From Photobacterium sp. JCM 19050 (GTDB taxonomy: Bacteria > Pseudomonadota > Gammaproteobacteria > Enterobacterales > Vibrionaceae), in assembly GCA_001310455.1 (NCBI GenBank), contig BAXG01000033.1, positions 1 to 64,000 on the forward strand: a stretch of 64,000 nucleotides of DNA. Direction: 5' to 3'. Below are positions 10,260 through 20,528 of the stretch, piece after piece (within the stretch, counting starts at the first letter, position 1; the number at the start of each line of letters is the position of its first letter). The position numbers and the translations under genes were made by a program. The notes beneath the pieces are model-generated. The model did not search any database. It was given only the letters and a program-made list of their open reading frames with translations, and was not told the origin of the DNA.

Positions 10260-11273
10260 ATGAAAAAAATGCTGTCTTCCGTGGCGCTGATGTTAGGTAT
10301 GGTTTCTGGCACAGCGACTGCAGCTGAGGAAGTGAATGTCTATTCATACCGTCAGCCTTTCCTGATTGAGCCGATGCTTAATGAATTTACCAAGGAAACC
10401 GGCATCAAGGTAAACATCAAGTTTGCCAAGAAAGGTCTCGCAGAAAAGCTCGAGCAGGAAGGTGAATACAGTCCTGCAGACGTGATTCTCACCGTTGATA
10501 TTGCCCGCTTGTCTGAACTGGTAAACAAAGATCTGGTCCAGCCGGTCGACAGTAAAGTGATTGACGGCAATGTCCCTGCGCAGTTTCGTGATGACGAAGA
10601 CAAATGGTTTGCTCTGACCCTGCGAGCCCGTTCGGTTTACTCTTCCCGTGACCGAGTTGGCCGTCTGGCAGAAGATTTTGATTACCTGAATCTGGCTGAT
10701 CCCCAGTGGAAAGGGAAGATCTGTACCCGTTCAGGTAAGCACCCGTATAACGTCTCCCTGGTGTCGGCGATGATTGCGCACCACGGTGAAGCAAAAACGA
10801 AAACGTGGCTGGAAGGTGTAAAAGCCAACCTGGCTCGCAAGCCTCAAGGTAACGACCGAGGACAGGTAAAGGCGATTTCTGAAGGCCTGTGTGACCTGTC
10901 TTTGGGTAACAGTTATTACCTGGGCAAGATGATAAATGACGAGAAGCAAAAGGCCTGGGCCGATTCAGTTTACCTGAACTTTGTCGGTCAGAAGGACTTT
11001 GGCACTCACGTCAACGTCAGCGGCATGGCTATGGCGAAATATGCGCCAAACAAAGATAACGCACAAAAACTGATGGAGTTCCTGACTTCAAATACCGCGC
11101 AGGAGATGTATGCGGAAGTGAACTACGAGCACCCGGTTAAGCAGGATGTAAAAGCCTCTGAGCTGGTTGCATCCTGGGGTGAGTTCCGCGCGGATGATAT
11201 CTCTCTGGACGATATTGCCAACAACCACGAAAAAGCGGTTAAGCTGTTGGATGAAGTCAAATTTGACCTGTAA
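10260..11273 (+). CDS. fbpA: Ferric iron ABC transporter, periplasmic binding protein
   Basis: Captures Fe3+ in the periplasm for FbpBC. A 337-residue protein with a signal peptide ending TATA (residues 1-21), then EEVNVYSYRQPFLIEP, typical of FutA/FbpA/IdiA proteins. The pair of tyrosines that bind iron in this family fits NSYYLGK (about 220). AGGGA precedes the ATG, and a Fur box lies just upstream. A hairpin terminator separates it from fbpB, which probably allows much higher expression of the binding protein than of the membrane parts. Confidence 0.92.
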   Translation: MKKMLSSVALMLGMVSGTATAAEEVNVYSYRQPFLIEPMLNEFTKETGIKVNIKFAKKGLAEKLEQEGEYSPADVILTVDIARLSELVNKDLVQPVDSKVIDGNVPAQFRDDEDKWFALTLRARSVYSSRDRVGRLAEDFDYLNLADPQWKGKICTRSGKHPYNVSLVSAMIAHHGEAKTKTWLEGVKANLARKPQGNDRGQVKAISEGLCDLSLGNSYYLGKMINDEKQKAWADSVYLNFVGQKDFGTHVNVSGMAMAKYAPNKDNAQKLMEFLTSNTAQEMYAEVNYEHPVKQDVKASELVASWGEFRADDISLDDIANNHEKAVKLLDEVKFDL

Positions 11274-11275
11274 AC

Positions 11276-11312
11276 AAAAGGCAAAGGGTTGTACCCTTTG
11301 CCTTTAATTTTT
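11276..11312 (+). terminator. Intra-operon hairpin between fbpA and fbpB
   Basis: GGCAAAGGG / CCCTTTGCC stem with a 5-base loop, then TTTAATTTTT. It ends about 20 bases before the fbpB start and is likely a leaky terminator or a messenger-stabilising element. Confidence 0.75.
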
Positions 11313-11331
11313 GTTGTGATGTTGTAGGTTA

Positions 11332-12961
11332 ATGCAAGACAACAATGTGTTTTTCAAAACCGGCAGCTGGGTGTTTTCCCTACTGCTGGTTTTTCCCGTT
11401 CTGGCGATTTTCTATACCGCATTAGGGGCATAGACGATGTCTTTGCTCATCTGATGTCTACAGTTCTGCCCACTTATGTAGCAAACACAGTATGGCTTGC
11501 TGTCGGTGTGGTTGGACTGGCGCTGCTTTTTGGTATTCCTACCGCCTGGCTGATGGCTCGCTACAGCGTTCCCGGTGAGCATATATTGCAATGGGCACTG
11601 GTGCTGCCACTGGCTGTACCTGGTTACATCATGGCGTACATCTATACAGACTGGTTCGATTTTGCCGGCCCCATCCAGATTTTCCTCCGGGATCTTTTCG
11701 GCTGGCAGTCTGTTCATGACTATTGGTTCCCGGACTTGCGCACCTTGTATGGCGCCTGTTTTGTCCTGGCGTTGGTGTTATATCCTTATGTTTACCTGCT
11801 TGCCAGAAGTGCCTTCGTCGAGCAAGGGGAAACGCTGACCCAATCTGCCCGCCTGCTGGGCAAAACACCCATGCAGAGTTTTTTCCGTATTTCTTTGCCT
11901 CTGGCGCGCCCGGCGATCGCAGTTGGTGCCTCCCTGGTTGCCATGGAGGCCATTGGTGACTTTGGTACCGTCAGTTACTTTGCGGTAAATACCTTACCAC
12001 GGCGGTTTACGACACCTGGCTTGGGTATTCCAACCTCAATGCCGCCGCCAAAATCTCTGCGATTATGTTGCTGGTGATTTTCATGCTGATCAGTGCAGAG
12101 CGCCACAGTCGCCGCAAGCAAAAGCTGTACTCCCAGGGCGGGAATGCGAAACCGCTTGATCGCCTGGAATTACCGGGTTTGAAGAAATGGATGGCGGCAG
12201 CTTGGTGTTGGGGGTTGGTGACAGTCGCCTTTTTACTGCCGATGCTTCAATTGGTTATCTATGCCTACGGATACTGGCAGGAGTCGTGGAGCAACGACTT
12301 TGTTGAGTACAGCCTGAACAGTCTGAACCTTTCAGTGGCAACTGCACTCGTAACCGTGGTGCTGGCGCTGTTGGTGAATGTCTACCGCCGCCTGAGGGGA
12401 ACCAAAGCCAGTTTGGTGCCGAGCCGAATTGCATCTACCGGCTACGCTGTACCGGGTACTGTCTTGGCTATCGGGGTGCTAATCGTACTGACCAACGCTG
12501 ACCACCTGATTAACGATGTTGCCATTGGGCTGGGGTTGGGAAGACCGGGCCTGATTTTGTCCGGTACCATGTTTGCTGTATTGGCAGCCTTCGTTGTCCG
12601 TTTTGCGGCGGTGGCGATTGGCTCTGTGGAATCCGGGCTGGCAAAAGTCTCTCCTTCTCTGGATATGGCTTCCCGCACAATGGGATGCAGTGCCACCCAG
12701 ATGTTGCGCAGGGTGCATTTACCTCTAATTCGCCGTAGTTGCCTGATTGCCGGGCTTCTGGTCTTTATTGAATCTATGAAGGAGTTAAACGCTGCGATCT
12801 TGCTAAGACCGTTTAATTTTGAAACCCTTGCTACTTATGTGTTTAATTTTGCCTCTGACGAGCATCTGGAACTGGCGGCGTTGCCTGCCATTTTGCTGGT
12901 TCTGGTAGGCCTGGTGCCATTGATTCTGATTAACCGTTCCCTGGAGCAGACGCATTCATGA
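11332..12961 (+). CDS. fbpB: Ferric iron ABC transporter permease, two frameshifts as read
   Basis: Inner-membrane permease with two copies of the six-helix transport domain, about 543 residues after repair. It starts at ATG 11332 (MQDNNVFFKTGSW). The frame breaks near 11427, where one G is missing from TTAGGGGC (YTALGGIDDVFAHLM), and near 11997, where one A is missing before CCACGGCG (NTLTTAVYDTWLGYS). Both halves keep the EAA-loop of ABC permeases (EAIGDFG and ESMKELNAAILL). It overlaps fbpC by four bases (ATGA). Sequencing error is the likely cause of the breaks. Confidence 0.92.
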
Positions 12962-13986
12962 GTTGCACGCTTTCGATTAAAAACCTGACTTGCCGCTACA
13001 ACGGCCAGGCTGTTCTGGACAACCTTTCACTTGATGTGGAGCGTGGGGAAATAGTCTGCCTGCTGGGGGCGAGCGGGTGTGGCAAGACGACGCTGCTTAA
13101 AGCCATTGCTGGGTTGCTCCCCCTTGATGCCGGAGAGGTATCGGTAAACTGTCGGGTGCTGAATGACGGCAAATTCAGTGAGCCGCCGGAAAAGCGCAAT
13201 ATCGGAATGATTTTCCAGGACTATGCGCTTTTCCCACATCTTACGGTGTCTGAGAACATTATGTTCGGCATCAGCAAGTGGGAAAAGGCCAGGGCAAAAG
13301 AGCAGGTTGGAAAAATGCTTCGTCTTGTTCACCTTGAGTCATTTGCGGATCGCTACCCGCACCAGTTATCCGGCGGTCAGCAACAGCGTGTGGCCATTGC
13401 TCGGGCGTTGGCGTGTGAACCGGAACTCCTGTTATTGGATGAACCTTTTTCAAACATCGATACTCAGGTGCGTCAGGAGCTTATCCGTGAAATCCGGAAG
13501 ATCTTCAAAAGCCAGGGTGTCACCGCAATATTTGTGACCCATAGCCGGGAAGAGGCGTTTGCCTTTTCTGACAAGCTGGCAGTGATGAACGCCGGGGTGA
13601 TAGAGCAATTTGGTACTGCACCCGAGCTTTATTACAAACCAAGCTCGAGGTTTGTCGCCGATTTTCTGGGGGCAGGCTCCTACGTGCCGGTAACCCGCTC
13701 CGGCAATGATCGGTTGTCCTCGCCGCTGGGTGAATGGAGCGCTCCTTTGGGTGGCGCCAACGATGCTGTGTGGCTCCTTCGTCCTCAAAACCTGGCGATT
13801 GCTGCCAGCCCAGAAGGCGAGGGTGTGATTGATGAAATGCAATTTATGGGTGATGCCTGCCGCTATGTGGTTGATGTGAATGATTGCAAGCTGGTGGTGT
13901 ATTCGAACCTGATTCTGACAGTGGGTGACAGGGTAGACGTTTCAGTTATTCAACACGACCCGGTGCTGTTTGAAACAGTGGGGTAG
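12958..13986 (+). CDS. fbpC: Ferric iron ABC transporter ATP-binding protein
   Basis: Powers Fe3+ import by FbpB. The 342-residue protein has Walker A GASGCGKTT (37-45), the signature LSGGQQQR (137-144), Walker B LLLLDEP (157-163), the switch His in VTHSREEA and a C-terminal TOBE-type regulatory domain. Its start overlaps the fbpB stop, so translation is coupled. Confidence 0.95.
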   Translation: MSCTLSIKNLTCRYNGQAVLDNLSLDVERGEIVCLLGASGCGKTTLLKAIAGLLPLDAGEVSVNCRVLNDGKFSEPPEKRNIGMIFQDYALFPHLTVSENIMFGISKWEKARAKEQVGKMLRLVHLESFADRYPHQLSGGQQQRVAIARALACEPELLLLDEPFSNIDTQVRQELIREIRKIFKSQGVTAIFVTHSREEAFAFSDKLAVMNAGVIEQFGTAPELYYKPSSRFVADFLGAGSYVPVTRSGNDRLSSPLGEWSAPLGGANDAVWLLRPQNLAIAASPEGEGVIDEMQFMGDACRYVVDVNDCKLVVYSNLILTVGDRVDVSVIQHDPVLFETVG

Positions 13987-14034
13987 GTTCACCCGAATAC
14001 GTTAAGAAAGTCAGTGCTCTGTATGAGATACCTA

Positions 14035-14066
14035 TAAAAATAGCCGGATAAACCGGCTATTTTTGT
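14035..14066. terminator. Bidirectional terminator between fbpC and the quorum regulator
   Basis: AAAAATAGCCGG / CCGGCTATTTTT hairpin with A and T tracts on both sides, serving the convergent fbpC and hapR/litR genes. Confidence 0.85.
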
Positions 14067-14084
14067 CTGCGCGTTTGGGCCCGA

Positions 14085-14705
14085 TTACGCCAGTTCCCGC
14101 TTAGCATTGCAGAGGTATTCGATATACGTCCCTGCCTGAGCCTTCAGCAGATCCTTATCCTGATGGCGGTTTGCCTGAAGGTAGATAACGTAGGTGACAC
14201 CTTGCAGCAATTGCGCCAGAAACTCCGGCTTTTCATTGCTCTTCACTTCGCCGCGCTCAATACCTTTCTCGAACATCCGGGTGATCAGCTCGAAACTGGG
14301 CTGGTTACGCATGACAAACTGATTCCACACATTGTCACGAATCGCAGTGCTCCACTCATACCAGACACGTACCCACTCCTTCTGGGCAATTGCATCATCG
14401 ATAAGGTTGCTCATCATATGTTCGAGACTTTCACGCAGTGTTTTGTTGTCCGGATCAACACACTCGCTGATGATTTGGCTGAACTCAGACTCAACGCACT
14501 TCAGCACTTCATCTACCAAGTCTTCCCTTGTCGGGAAGTAGTTGAACACGGTGGCAACCGAAACATTGGCCAACTCAGCAATGTCTGCATGGCCTGCGCG
14601 ACCGATTCCCCGGACAGAAAAAACTTCGACAGCGTGCTGCAGTAACTGTTCTTTGCGCTTTTTGGGAGAGAGACGGGTTCGAGTCTTCCTGGTGACAGTT
14701 TCCAT
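14085..14705 (-). CDS. hapR: LuxR/HapR/LitR-type quorum-sensing master regulator (TetR family)
   Basis: Homologue of the Vibrio high-cell-density regulators that control virulence, biofilm and luminescence genes. The N-terminal DNA-binding domain (about 18-65: GHADIAELANVSVATVFNYF) is nearly invariant in this group. The start is the ATG at 14705 (METVTRKTRTRLSP) with AAGGAA upstream; 16 upstream codons are open but lack homology. This gives 206 residues. Its position next to hpt is the same as hapR in V. cholerae. A sequence complementary to Qrr small RNAs overlaps the leader, so post-transcriptional repression at low cell density is expected. It could equally be named litR or luxR. Confidence 0.9.
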   Translation of the reverse strand: METVTRKTRTRLSPKKRKEQLLQHAVEVFSVRGIGRAGHADIAELANVSVATVFNYFPTREDLVDEVLKCVESEFSQIISECVDPDNKTLRESLEHMMSNLIDDAIAQKEWVRVWYEWSTAIRDNVWNQFVMRNQPSFELITRMFEKGIERGEVKSNEKPEFLAQLLQGVTYVIYLQANRHQDKDLLKAQAGTYIEYLCNAKRELA

Positions 14706-15104
14706 AATTTTCCTTAATAGCCAACTATTCTTGGGTACTGCTAAATCCCTCAATCTATTGAGAACGGGGTGGATGTTATTGTTGGTTTGGTTAATTACTG
14801 TACAGAGCTATCCAACTATTTTACAGATGACAAATCAGGATCTGCGGTGAATTTAGTGACTGCTGATGCGAAACGTGTGTCATATCAAAAAAAGTTCTTC
14901 CGTATACTGCAAGTTTCAAAAGTGAGACAGGAAATCGTTTGGAAAATGAGGCGATTTCTCCGTCCGGCTTTCGATTAATCTGGTGTTATCCGAAAGAGAA
15001 ATGCAGTGGGTTGCTGTGGTAGACTATGCTCTTTTTCGTATTCGGCTCACGATGCGTTTTTGAACAACAATGCGTAGCCAAGGCTGCGCTGAAGAGGTTG
15101 AATT
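14706..15104. other. Intergenic region between divergent hapR/litR and hpt
   Basis: 399 bases without a supported gene. It must hold the promoters of both genes and the leader of the quorum regulator. LuxR-type proteins often repress their own promoter, but I could not assign an operator with confidence. Confidence 0.6.
14718..14726 (-). promoter_or_regulatory. Predicted Qrr small-RNA pairing site
   Basis: The leader transcript of the quorum regulator reads AGUUGGCUA, the exact complement of UAGCCAACU, which lies in the conserved core of Vibrio Qrr RNAs as I recall it. It lies 13-21 bases before the AUG, just upstream of the Shine-Dalgarno AAGG, where Qrr pairing would block ribosomes. Confidence 0.7.
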
Positions 15105-15638
15105 ATGAAACACACCATCGAAGTGATGATCGCAGAGGAAGACGTGCAGGCACGTATCCGCGAACTGGGTGAACAGATCACAGAGATGTACAAAGACTCC
15201 AAGGATCTGGTTCTTGTTGGTCTGCTGCGCGGTTCATTTGTCTTTATGGCTGACCTGTCACGCGCTATTCAGGTACCGCACTCCGTTGATTTCATGACAG
15301 CATCAAGCTACGGCAACGCAATGGAAAGCACTCGCGATGTGCGTATCCTGAAAGATCTGGATGACGATATCAAAGGCAAAGATGTGCTGGTGGTTGAAGA
15401 CATTATCGACACCGGTAACACCCTGTCTAAAGTGTGTGAAATCCTCCGCTTGCGTGAGCCAAACTCAGTGCGTATTTGTACGCTTCTGGACAAGCCTGAG
15501 CGCCGTGAAGTTCATGTAGACGTTGACTGGTTTGGTTTCAGTATTCCTGACGAATTCGTTGTTGGTGTGGGTATTGATTACGCGCAAAAGTACCGTCACC
15601 TGCCATTTATCGGTAAAGTGGTCCCACTGGAAGATTAA
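15105..15638 (+). CDS. hpt: Hypoxanthine phosphoribosyltransferase
   Basis: Purine salvage: converts hypoxanthine (and guanine weakly) with PRPP to IMP. The 177-residue protein carries the PRPP-binding motif [14 protein letters not shown] and the flexible-loop SYGNAM. The start has AGAGG upstream. Convergent with can across a bidirectional terminator; the hpt-can-yadG-yadH order is the same as in E. coli. Confidence 0.96.
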   Translation: MKHTIEVMIAEEDVQARIRELGEQITEMYKDSKDLVLVGLLRGSFVFMADLSRAIQVPHSVDFMTASSYGNAMESTRDVRILKDLDDDIKGKDVLVVEDIIDTGNTLSKVCEILRLREPNSVRICTLLDKPERREVHVDVDWFGFSIPDEFVVGVGIDYAQKYRHLPFIGKVVPLED

Positions 15639-15686
15639 CGGTATCGCTCAAAGAATAAACGCGTTAAGCTGTTGCAAACGCGAAAA

Positions 15687-15718
15687 GAAATGGCGCAGTG
15701 AAACTGCGCCATTTTTGT
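15687..15718. terminator. Bidirectional terminator between hpt and can
   Basis: AAATGGCGCAGT / ACTGCGCCATTT hairpin with flanking A and T runs. Confidence 0.88.
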
Positions 15719-15733
15719 ATCCCGGTTTTGGTG

Positions 15734-16387
15734 TTACTCACTTAGTGGAATAAGTTTTGCGATGGCTGACTGGTAATTGACTTCCAGTTGCTCACGGCTT
15801 CTTGCCGTCATTTCAAGGTCGCGCAACACGCCATCGTTAATATCGTAGAACCAACCGTGGATAGCGATATCCTGGCCCCGTTGCCAGGCGTTGCGCAAGA
15901 TAGTGGAATTCCCCAGGTTGTAGACCTGCTCAGTAACATTGATTTCACACAGCCGGTCGGCACGTTCTTCTTTTGGCAGGCTGCCGAGATAGTTACGGTG
16001 TTTGAGGTAGAGATCCCGGATGTGCAGCAACCAGTTATTGATAAGGCCCAATTCCGGGTTTTCAATGGCAGCGTGTACACCACCACAGCCATAGTGACCA
16101 CACACAATGATGTGTTTAACCTTCAGTACGTCAACGGCATACTGAACGACGGACAGGCAGTTTAAGTCGGTATGGATAACCTGATTTGCTACATTGCGGT
16201 GAACAAACAGTTCCCCGGACTCAAGTCCGGTAAGGCGCTCGGCCGGTACCCGGCTGTCAGCGCAACCGATCCACAGGTATTCTGGCTTTTGTTCTTCGGC
16301 CAGTCGGGCAAAGTAGTCAGGATTTTCATCCTTGAAATTCTCAGCCCACTTGGTGTTATTAGCAAATAGCTGCTTGATTTCCGGCAT
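15734..16387 (-). CDS. can: Beta-class carbonic anhydrase
   Basis: Interconverts CO2 and bicarbonate and supplies bicarbonate for carboxylations. The zinc site is intact: Cys42 and Asp44 in GCADSR, His98 and Cys101 in CGHYGCGG. It is 217 residues long, close to E. coli Can. GGAG precedes the ATG. Divergent from yadG with 99 bases between. Confidence 0.96.
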   Translation of the reverse strand: MPEIKQLFANNTKWAENFKDENPDYFARLAEEQKPEYLWIGCADSRVPAERLTGLESGELFVHRNVANQVIHTDLNCLSVVQYAVDVLKVKHIIVCGHYGCGGVHAAIENPELGLINNWLLHIRDLYLKHRNYLGSLPKEERADRLCEINVTEQVYNLGNSTILRNAWQRGQDIAIHGWFYDINDGVLRDLEMTARSREQLEVNYQSAIAKLIPLSE

Positions 16388-16486
16388 GGTTCTTTTACTC
16401 CGATCCTTGACTGTCGTTACTATACCCTGAAATGGTCGAGATCAGATCCGAACAGTTTCTTTGAAATGTAACAATAATTATTAGTT

Positions 16487-17409
16487 ATGAATGCACTGGA
16501 AATAAATAACCTTCGAAAGATTTATCCGGGGAATGTTGAGGCGCTTAAAGGCATCAGTCTCAACGTTAAGCGGGGTGACTTTTATGCCTGCTGGGTCCGA
16601 ATGGTGCGGGCAAGTCTACGACAATAGGCATCATCAGTTCACTGGTAAACAAAACCAGCGGTGATGTTTCCGTGTTTGGCTACGATTTGGATACCCAGAA
16701 AGTGGATGCCAAGAGCCAGATTGGCCTGGTGCCGCAGGAATTTAACTTCAATCAGTTCGAAAAAGTTGAGCAGATTGTCGTGAATCAGGCCGGGTATTAC
16801 GGCGTTCCGAGGGCGGAAGCGAAAAAGCGGGCGCAAAAGTACCTGACGCAGCTCGATCTTTGGGATAAACGCGACCAGCCTGCCCGCGCATTGTCCGGCG
16901 GTATGAAGCGCCGCCTGATGATTGCCCGTGCGCTGATGCATGAACCGCGCCTTTTGATTCTTGATGAGCCGACTGCCGGTGTTGATATCGAACTTCGCCG
17001 CTCCATGTGGACCTTCCTTCGCGAGATTAACCAGCAAGGCATCACCATTATCCTTACCACACACTATCTTGAAGAGGCAGAGATGCTGTGCCGCCACATC
17101 GGGATTATCGATAAAGGTGAGCTGGTGGAAGATACGTCAATGCGTGAGTTGTTGGCGAAATTGGATGTGGAAACCTTCATCCTTGATCTTAAACCGGGCC
17201 ATAAACCGGTGTCCCTGAGCGGTGCAAGCTGGAATATGGTCGATGACAGTACGCTGGAAATTGAAGTGGCGAAATCAGAGGGTCTAAATGGTATTTTTGG
17301 CCAGCTCTCTGAGCAGGGGGTCACTGTGTTGTCGATGCGTAACAAGGCAAACCGTCTTGAAGAGCTGTTCGTCAATCTGGTGCGCCAGAACGGGGAGGTG
17401 AGGGCATGA
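16487..17409 (+). CDS. yadG: ABC exporter ATP-binding protein YadG, one frameshift as read
   Basis: ATPase of an ABC-2 type exporter of unknown substrate. The N-terminus NALEINNLRKIYPG and the DRA-type tail fit YadG. The frame breaks near 16590, inside Walker A: GCCTGCTGGG should be GCCCTGCTGGG (ALLGPNGAGKSTT), one C lost. Signature LSGGMKRR and Walker B LLILDEP are intact further on. Repaired length is about 307 residues. No clear ribosome binding site precedes the ATG. It overlaps yadH by four bases. Confidence 0.9.
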
Positions 17410-18176
17410 ACCGCAACTACTGGGTCGCCTTTTCAAGCCTGGTGCATAAAGAAGTAAACCGCTTTATGCGTATCTGGGTGCAGACGCTGGTGCCACCGGC
17501 TATCACCATGACCCTGTATTTTATTATCTTCGGTAACCTTATTGGCAGCCGGATTGGGCAGATGGACGGTTTTTCCTATATGGAATATATCGTTCCGGGT
17601 CTTATCATGATGTCGGTTATCACCAACTCGTACTCCAATGTGGCAGGTTCATTTTTCAGTGCTAAATTCCAGCGCAATGTGGAAGAGTTGCTGGTAGCGC
17701 CGATTCCGAATTACATCATCATTGCCGGTTTTGTTGCAGGCGGTGTGGCGCGCGGGGTGTTGGTTGGTCTGATGGTGACAGTGGTATCGCTGTTTTTTGT
17801 CGATTTGCAGCTGTCTCATATCGGGGTGCTGGTGGTGACAGTGCTGCTGACCTCGATTGTGTTTTCGCTGGGTGGGCTGATAAATGCGGTTTTCGCCCGA
17901 ACCTTTGACGATATCAGCATTATCCCAACGTTCGTGCTGACCCCCCTGACTTACCTGGGAGGCGTGTTTTACTCGATTTCCCTGTTGCCGGGTTTCTGGC
18001 AGGGCGTATCCAAGCTCAACCCGATTGTGTACATGGTTAATGCGTTCCGCTACGGCTTTTTAGGTGTGTCTGATGTTGGAATTGGAACTGCCTTTTCGTT
18101 GTTGGCGGTATTCACCCTGGCTCTTTATGGCGTGGCCTGGTACCTGATATCTCGGGGTATCGGTTTACGTAACTGA
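17406..18176 (+). CDS. yadH: ABC-2 type exporter permease YadH
   Basis: 256-residue inner-membrane partner of YadG with six predicted membrane helices and the conserved loop ([15 protein letters not shown]) of ABC-2 permeases. The substrate is not known; related systems export drugs or polysaccharide. Start codon overlaps the yadG stop. Convergent with panC. Confidence 0.92.
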   Translation: MNRNYWVAFSSLVHKEVNRFMRIWVQTLVPPAITMTLYFIIFGNLIGSRIGQMDGFSYMEYIVPGLIMMSVITNSYSNVAGSFFSAKFQRNVEELLVAPIPNYIIIAGFVAGGVARGVLVGLMVTVVSLFFVDLQLSHIGVLVVTVLLTSIVFSLGGLINAVFARTFDDISIIPTFVLTPLTYLGGVFYSISLLPGFWQGVSKLNPIVYMVNAFRYGFLGVSDVGIGTAFSLLAVFTLALYGVAWYLISRGIGLRN

Positions 18177-19180
18177 TAATACCCAAACCACTCTCGCTGA
18201 AAACTGCATCTTGAGGTGGCTTGGGTATATGCTCTGATAGACACAAAAACGCCCGCATTGATGCGGGCGTTTTGCTGTCCGGCTGGAAGGATGAATACGG
18301 GCTTATTCGCTTCCTTCTCTTCCTGCGCCGAAGCCAGCTCAACCAACAGGTTGTCGATAAGGCGTACCTTACCGAGGAAGGCTGAAGCCAAAATGACCGC
18401 CTGGGTTGTTGTTTCACTAACCGGCTGTAGGGTGAGGGCATCACGGATGAAAATTTCGTCCGGTTCCAGGCCTGCCGCACGCAACTGGTCATTTCCGTCC
18501 AGCACCAGCTCTGCATAGTCGTCACGGCCGCCTCGCATCTGGCTGCTGATCCAACGAAGAGTCTTGGCAAGAACCGGGGCACGCTGGCGCTCATCGACCA
18601 TCAGCAGGCTGTTGCGGGAACTCATGGCAAGGCCATCAAGTTCGCGGACAGTCGGGACGCTGATGACCTCAACCGGCATGCAGAGGTCGTCAACCATACG
18701 TCGAATAACGGCGACCTGCTGGAAGTCTTTTTCACCAAACAGGGCTACATCCGGCTGTACGATGTTGAACAGCTTGGAAACAACGGTAGCTACACCACGG
18801 AAGTGACCCGGACGGGATGCGCCTTCCAGCATGTTGGAAAGTCCCGGTACTTCAACGGCAGTCTGCTGATCCATACCGCGTGGGTACATCACTTCAGGCG
18901 TCGGGGTGAAAACCAGGTCCACGCACTCGTTGGCGAGCTTGGAAAGGTCGGCATCCAGGGTTCGTGGATAGTTTTTCAGGTCTTCCGCACGATCAAACTG
19001 CATGGGGTTGACGAAAATACTGACGACAACCACATCTGCGTTTTCACGGGCTTTGCGTACCAGTGTCAGGTGACCTTCATGCAGGTTACCCATGGTAGGG
19101 ACAAATGCAACACGGCGGCCATCGAGGCGCCATTTAGCGATATATTCGCGAATCTGATTAATATCAGCAGAAGTTTGCAT
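18125..19180 (-). CDS. panC: Pantothenate synthetase, C-terminus probably misread
   Basis: Joins pantoate and beta-alanine using ATP, the last step to pantothenate. It has the [10 protein letters not shown] nucleotide-binding motif, NPMQF and the KMSKS-like SSRNSLL. AAGGAG precedes the ATG. As read the protein has 351 residues, about 60 too many: after [10 protein letters not shown], where the E. coli protein ends, translation runs through the terminator hairpin and an intergenic repeat into the yadH 3' end. One missing base before 18305 would bring the TAA at 18303-18305 into frame and give 292 residues, the usual size. Follows panB by nine bases. Confidence 0.92.
   Translation of the reverse strand: MQTSADINQIREYIAKWRLDGRRVAFVPTMGNLHEGHLTLVRKARENADVVVVSIFVNPMQFDRAEDLKNYPRTLDADLSKLANECVDLVFTPTPEVMYPRGMDQQTAVEVPGLSNMLEGASRPGHFRGVATVVSKLFNIVQPDVALFGEKDFQQVAVIRRMVDDLCMPVEVISVPTVRELDGLAMSSRNSLLMVDERQRAPVLAKTLRWISSQMRGGRDDYAELVLDGNDQLRAAGLEPDEIFIRDALTLQPVSETTTQAVILASAFLGKVRLIDNLLVELASAQEEKEANKPVFILPAGQQNARINAGVFVSIRAYTQATSRCSFQREWFGYYQLRKPIPRDIRYQATP
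18179..18228. repeat. Dispersed palindromic repeat, copy 1
   Basis: ATACCCAAACCAC and GTGGCTTGGGTAT form an imperfect inverted repeat. Its right half, GCATCTTGAGGTGGCTTGGGT, recurs with one change, in the opposite direction, at 52043-52063. Both copies lie between genes. Confidence 0.6.
18244..18275 (-). terminator. Terminator of the panBC operon
   Basis: AACGCCCGCAT / ATGCGGGCGTT hairpin; on the minus strand it is followed by TTTTTGTGT. Confidence 0.85.
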
Positions 19181-19189
19181 CGTGTCTCC

Positions 19190-19984
19190 TTAGTTAAAGG
19201 TATGCTCTGGACCCGGGAAGGTGCCGTTTTCTACGTCAGTCACGTACTGGGATACGGCTTTGCGGATGTCGCCGGTTTCCGCGAGGTAGTTTTTGGAGAA
19301 CTTGGGAATGTAGTTTGCTGAGATGCCGAGGATATCGTGCATCACCAGAATCTGACCATCGGTGCCCTTACCTGCACCGATTCCGATAACCGGAACAGAT
19401 ACCGTTTCTGAAATGCGGGCCGCCAGGGTTGCCGGTACGCATTCAAGTAAGATGATTTGGGCGCCGGCTTTTTCAAGGGCCAGGGCGTCTTTAACCATCT
19501 GCTCGGCTTTGTCAGCATCACGGCCTTGTACTCGGAAGCCACCAAAGATATTTACAGATTGAGGTGTCAGGCCAAGGTGAGCACAAACCGGTACCGCGCG
19601 TTCAGTCAGTGCGGTAACGGTCTCAGCCAGCCAGGCTCCGCCCTCAATTTTGACCATGTTGGCACCGGCTCGCATCAGCTCAGCGGCACTTTCACAGGCT
19701 TTTTCCGGAGTGCTGTAACTCATGAACGGCATGTCAGCCATGAGCAGGGTGTTAGGGCTGCCGGCACGGACCGAACGGGTGTGGTAAGCAATTTCTTCGA
19801 CAGTGACTGACAGGGTGTCAGACTTGCCTTGCAACACCATACCCAGTGAATCGCCAACCAGAATGACAGGGATACCCTGCTCTTCAAACAGGCCGGCAAA
19901 GCTGGCGTCGTAAGCAGTGATGGTCGCAAACTTGCGGCCTTCCTTCTTCCACGCCATCAAATCGGTGATGGTTACCTTTTTCAT
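19190..19984 (-). CDS. panB: 3-methyl-2-oxobutanoate hydroxymethyltransferase
   Basis: First committed step of pantothenate synthesis: adds a hydroxymethyl group from methylene-THF to ketoisovalerate. The start is the ATG at 19984 (MKKVTITDL), six bases after GGGAG; the frame is open slightly further upstream. 264 residues. Motifs [19 protein letters not shown] and IGIGAG are typical. Probably co-transcribed with folK upstream and panC downstream. Confidence 0.95.
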   Translation of the reverse strand: MKKVTITDLMAWKKEGRKFATITAYDASFAGLFEEQGIPVILVGDSLGMVLQGKSDTLSVTVEEIAYHTRSVRAGSPNTLLMADMPFMSYSTPEKACESAAELMRAGANMVKIEGGAWLAETVTALTERAVPVCAHLGLTPQSVNIFGGFRVQGRDADKAEQMVKDALALEKAGAQIILLECVPATLAARISETVSVPVIGIGAGKGTDGQILVMHDILGISANYIPKFSKNYLAETGDIRKAVSQYVTDVENGTFPGPEHTFN

Positions 19985-20042
19985 AAAATCTCCCAAAAAA
20001 CCTGAAAGCGGCCTGCAAAATTCTGCAAACCGCGAAAATGGG

Positions 20043-20528
20043 CTAAAACTGGATGCGGGTTAGACCGTTACGATCGACCCTGGCGATAAGATCGCAGAGG
20101 CGACTGCCGTCTGGCAGTTCCAGCTCCGGGGCGATCTCTGCCAGTGGGTACAGCACAAATTCCCGGTCTTTCATTCCATAGTGGGGGACAGTCAGCCTCG
20201 CGCATGAAAGGGTTTCCTGACCATAGAGCAAAATGTCTAAGTCCAGGGTGCGCGGCCCCCAACGTTCATCCTTTCTCACCCTTCCTTGAGCGTTTTCTAT
20301 TTCCTGGGTTTTATCCAGCAGTGCCAGTGGTGACAAATGGGTATCAAGTGCGACCACGGCATTGACGTAATCCGGTTGATCCTGCGGCCCCATCGGTTTG
20401 CTGCCGTACAGAGAAGACGCCACCACCAGGCGGCTCTCCGGTATCTGTTTCAGTGCATCAATAGCAGCATTGGCCTGACCGATAGGATCGGACAAGTTAC
20501 TGCCAATAGCAATATATGTCCGAATCAT
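20043..20528 (-). CDS. folK: HPPK, 6-hydroxymethyl-7,8-dihydropterin pyrophosphokinase
   Basis: Folate synthesis: transfers pyrophosphate from ATP to the pterin alcohol. The 161-residue protein has [10 protein letters not shown] at the N-terminus and the signature [14 protein letters not shown] with the two Mg-binding aspartates. Its ATG overlaps the pcnB stop (ATGA). Confidence 0.95.
   Translation of the reverse strand: MIRTYIAIGSNLSDPIGQANAAIDALKQIPESRLVVASSLYGSKPMGPQDQPDYVNAVVALDTHLSPLALLDKTQEIENAQGRVRKDERWGPRTLDLDILLYGQETLSCARLTVPHYGMKDREFVLYPLAEIAPELELPDGSRLCDLIARVDRNGLTRIQF

Noticed and set aside
18803..19321. Plus-strand open frame of 172 codons
   Set aside because: It is the antisense of panC and panB, has no homology, and lacks a good start.
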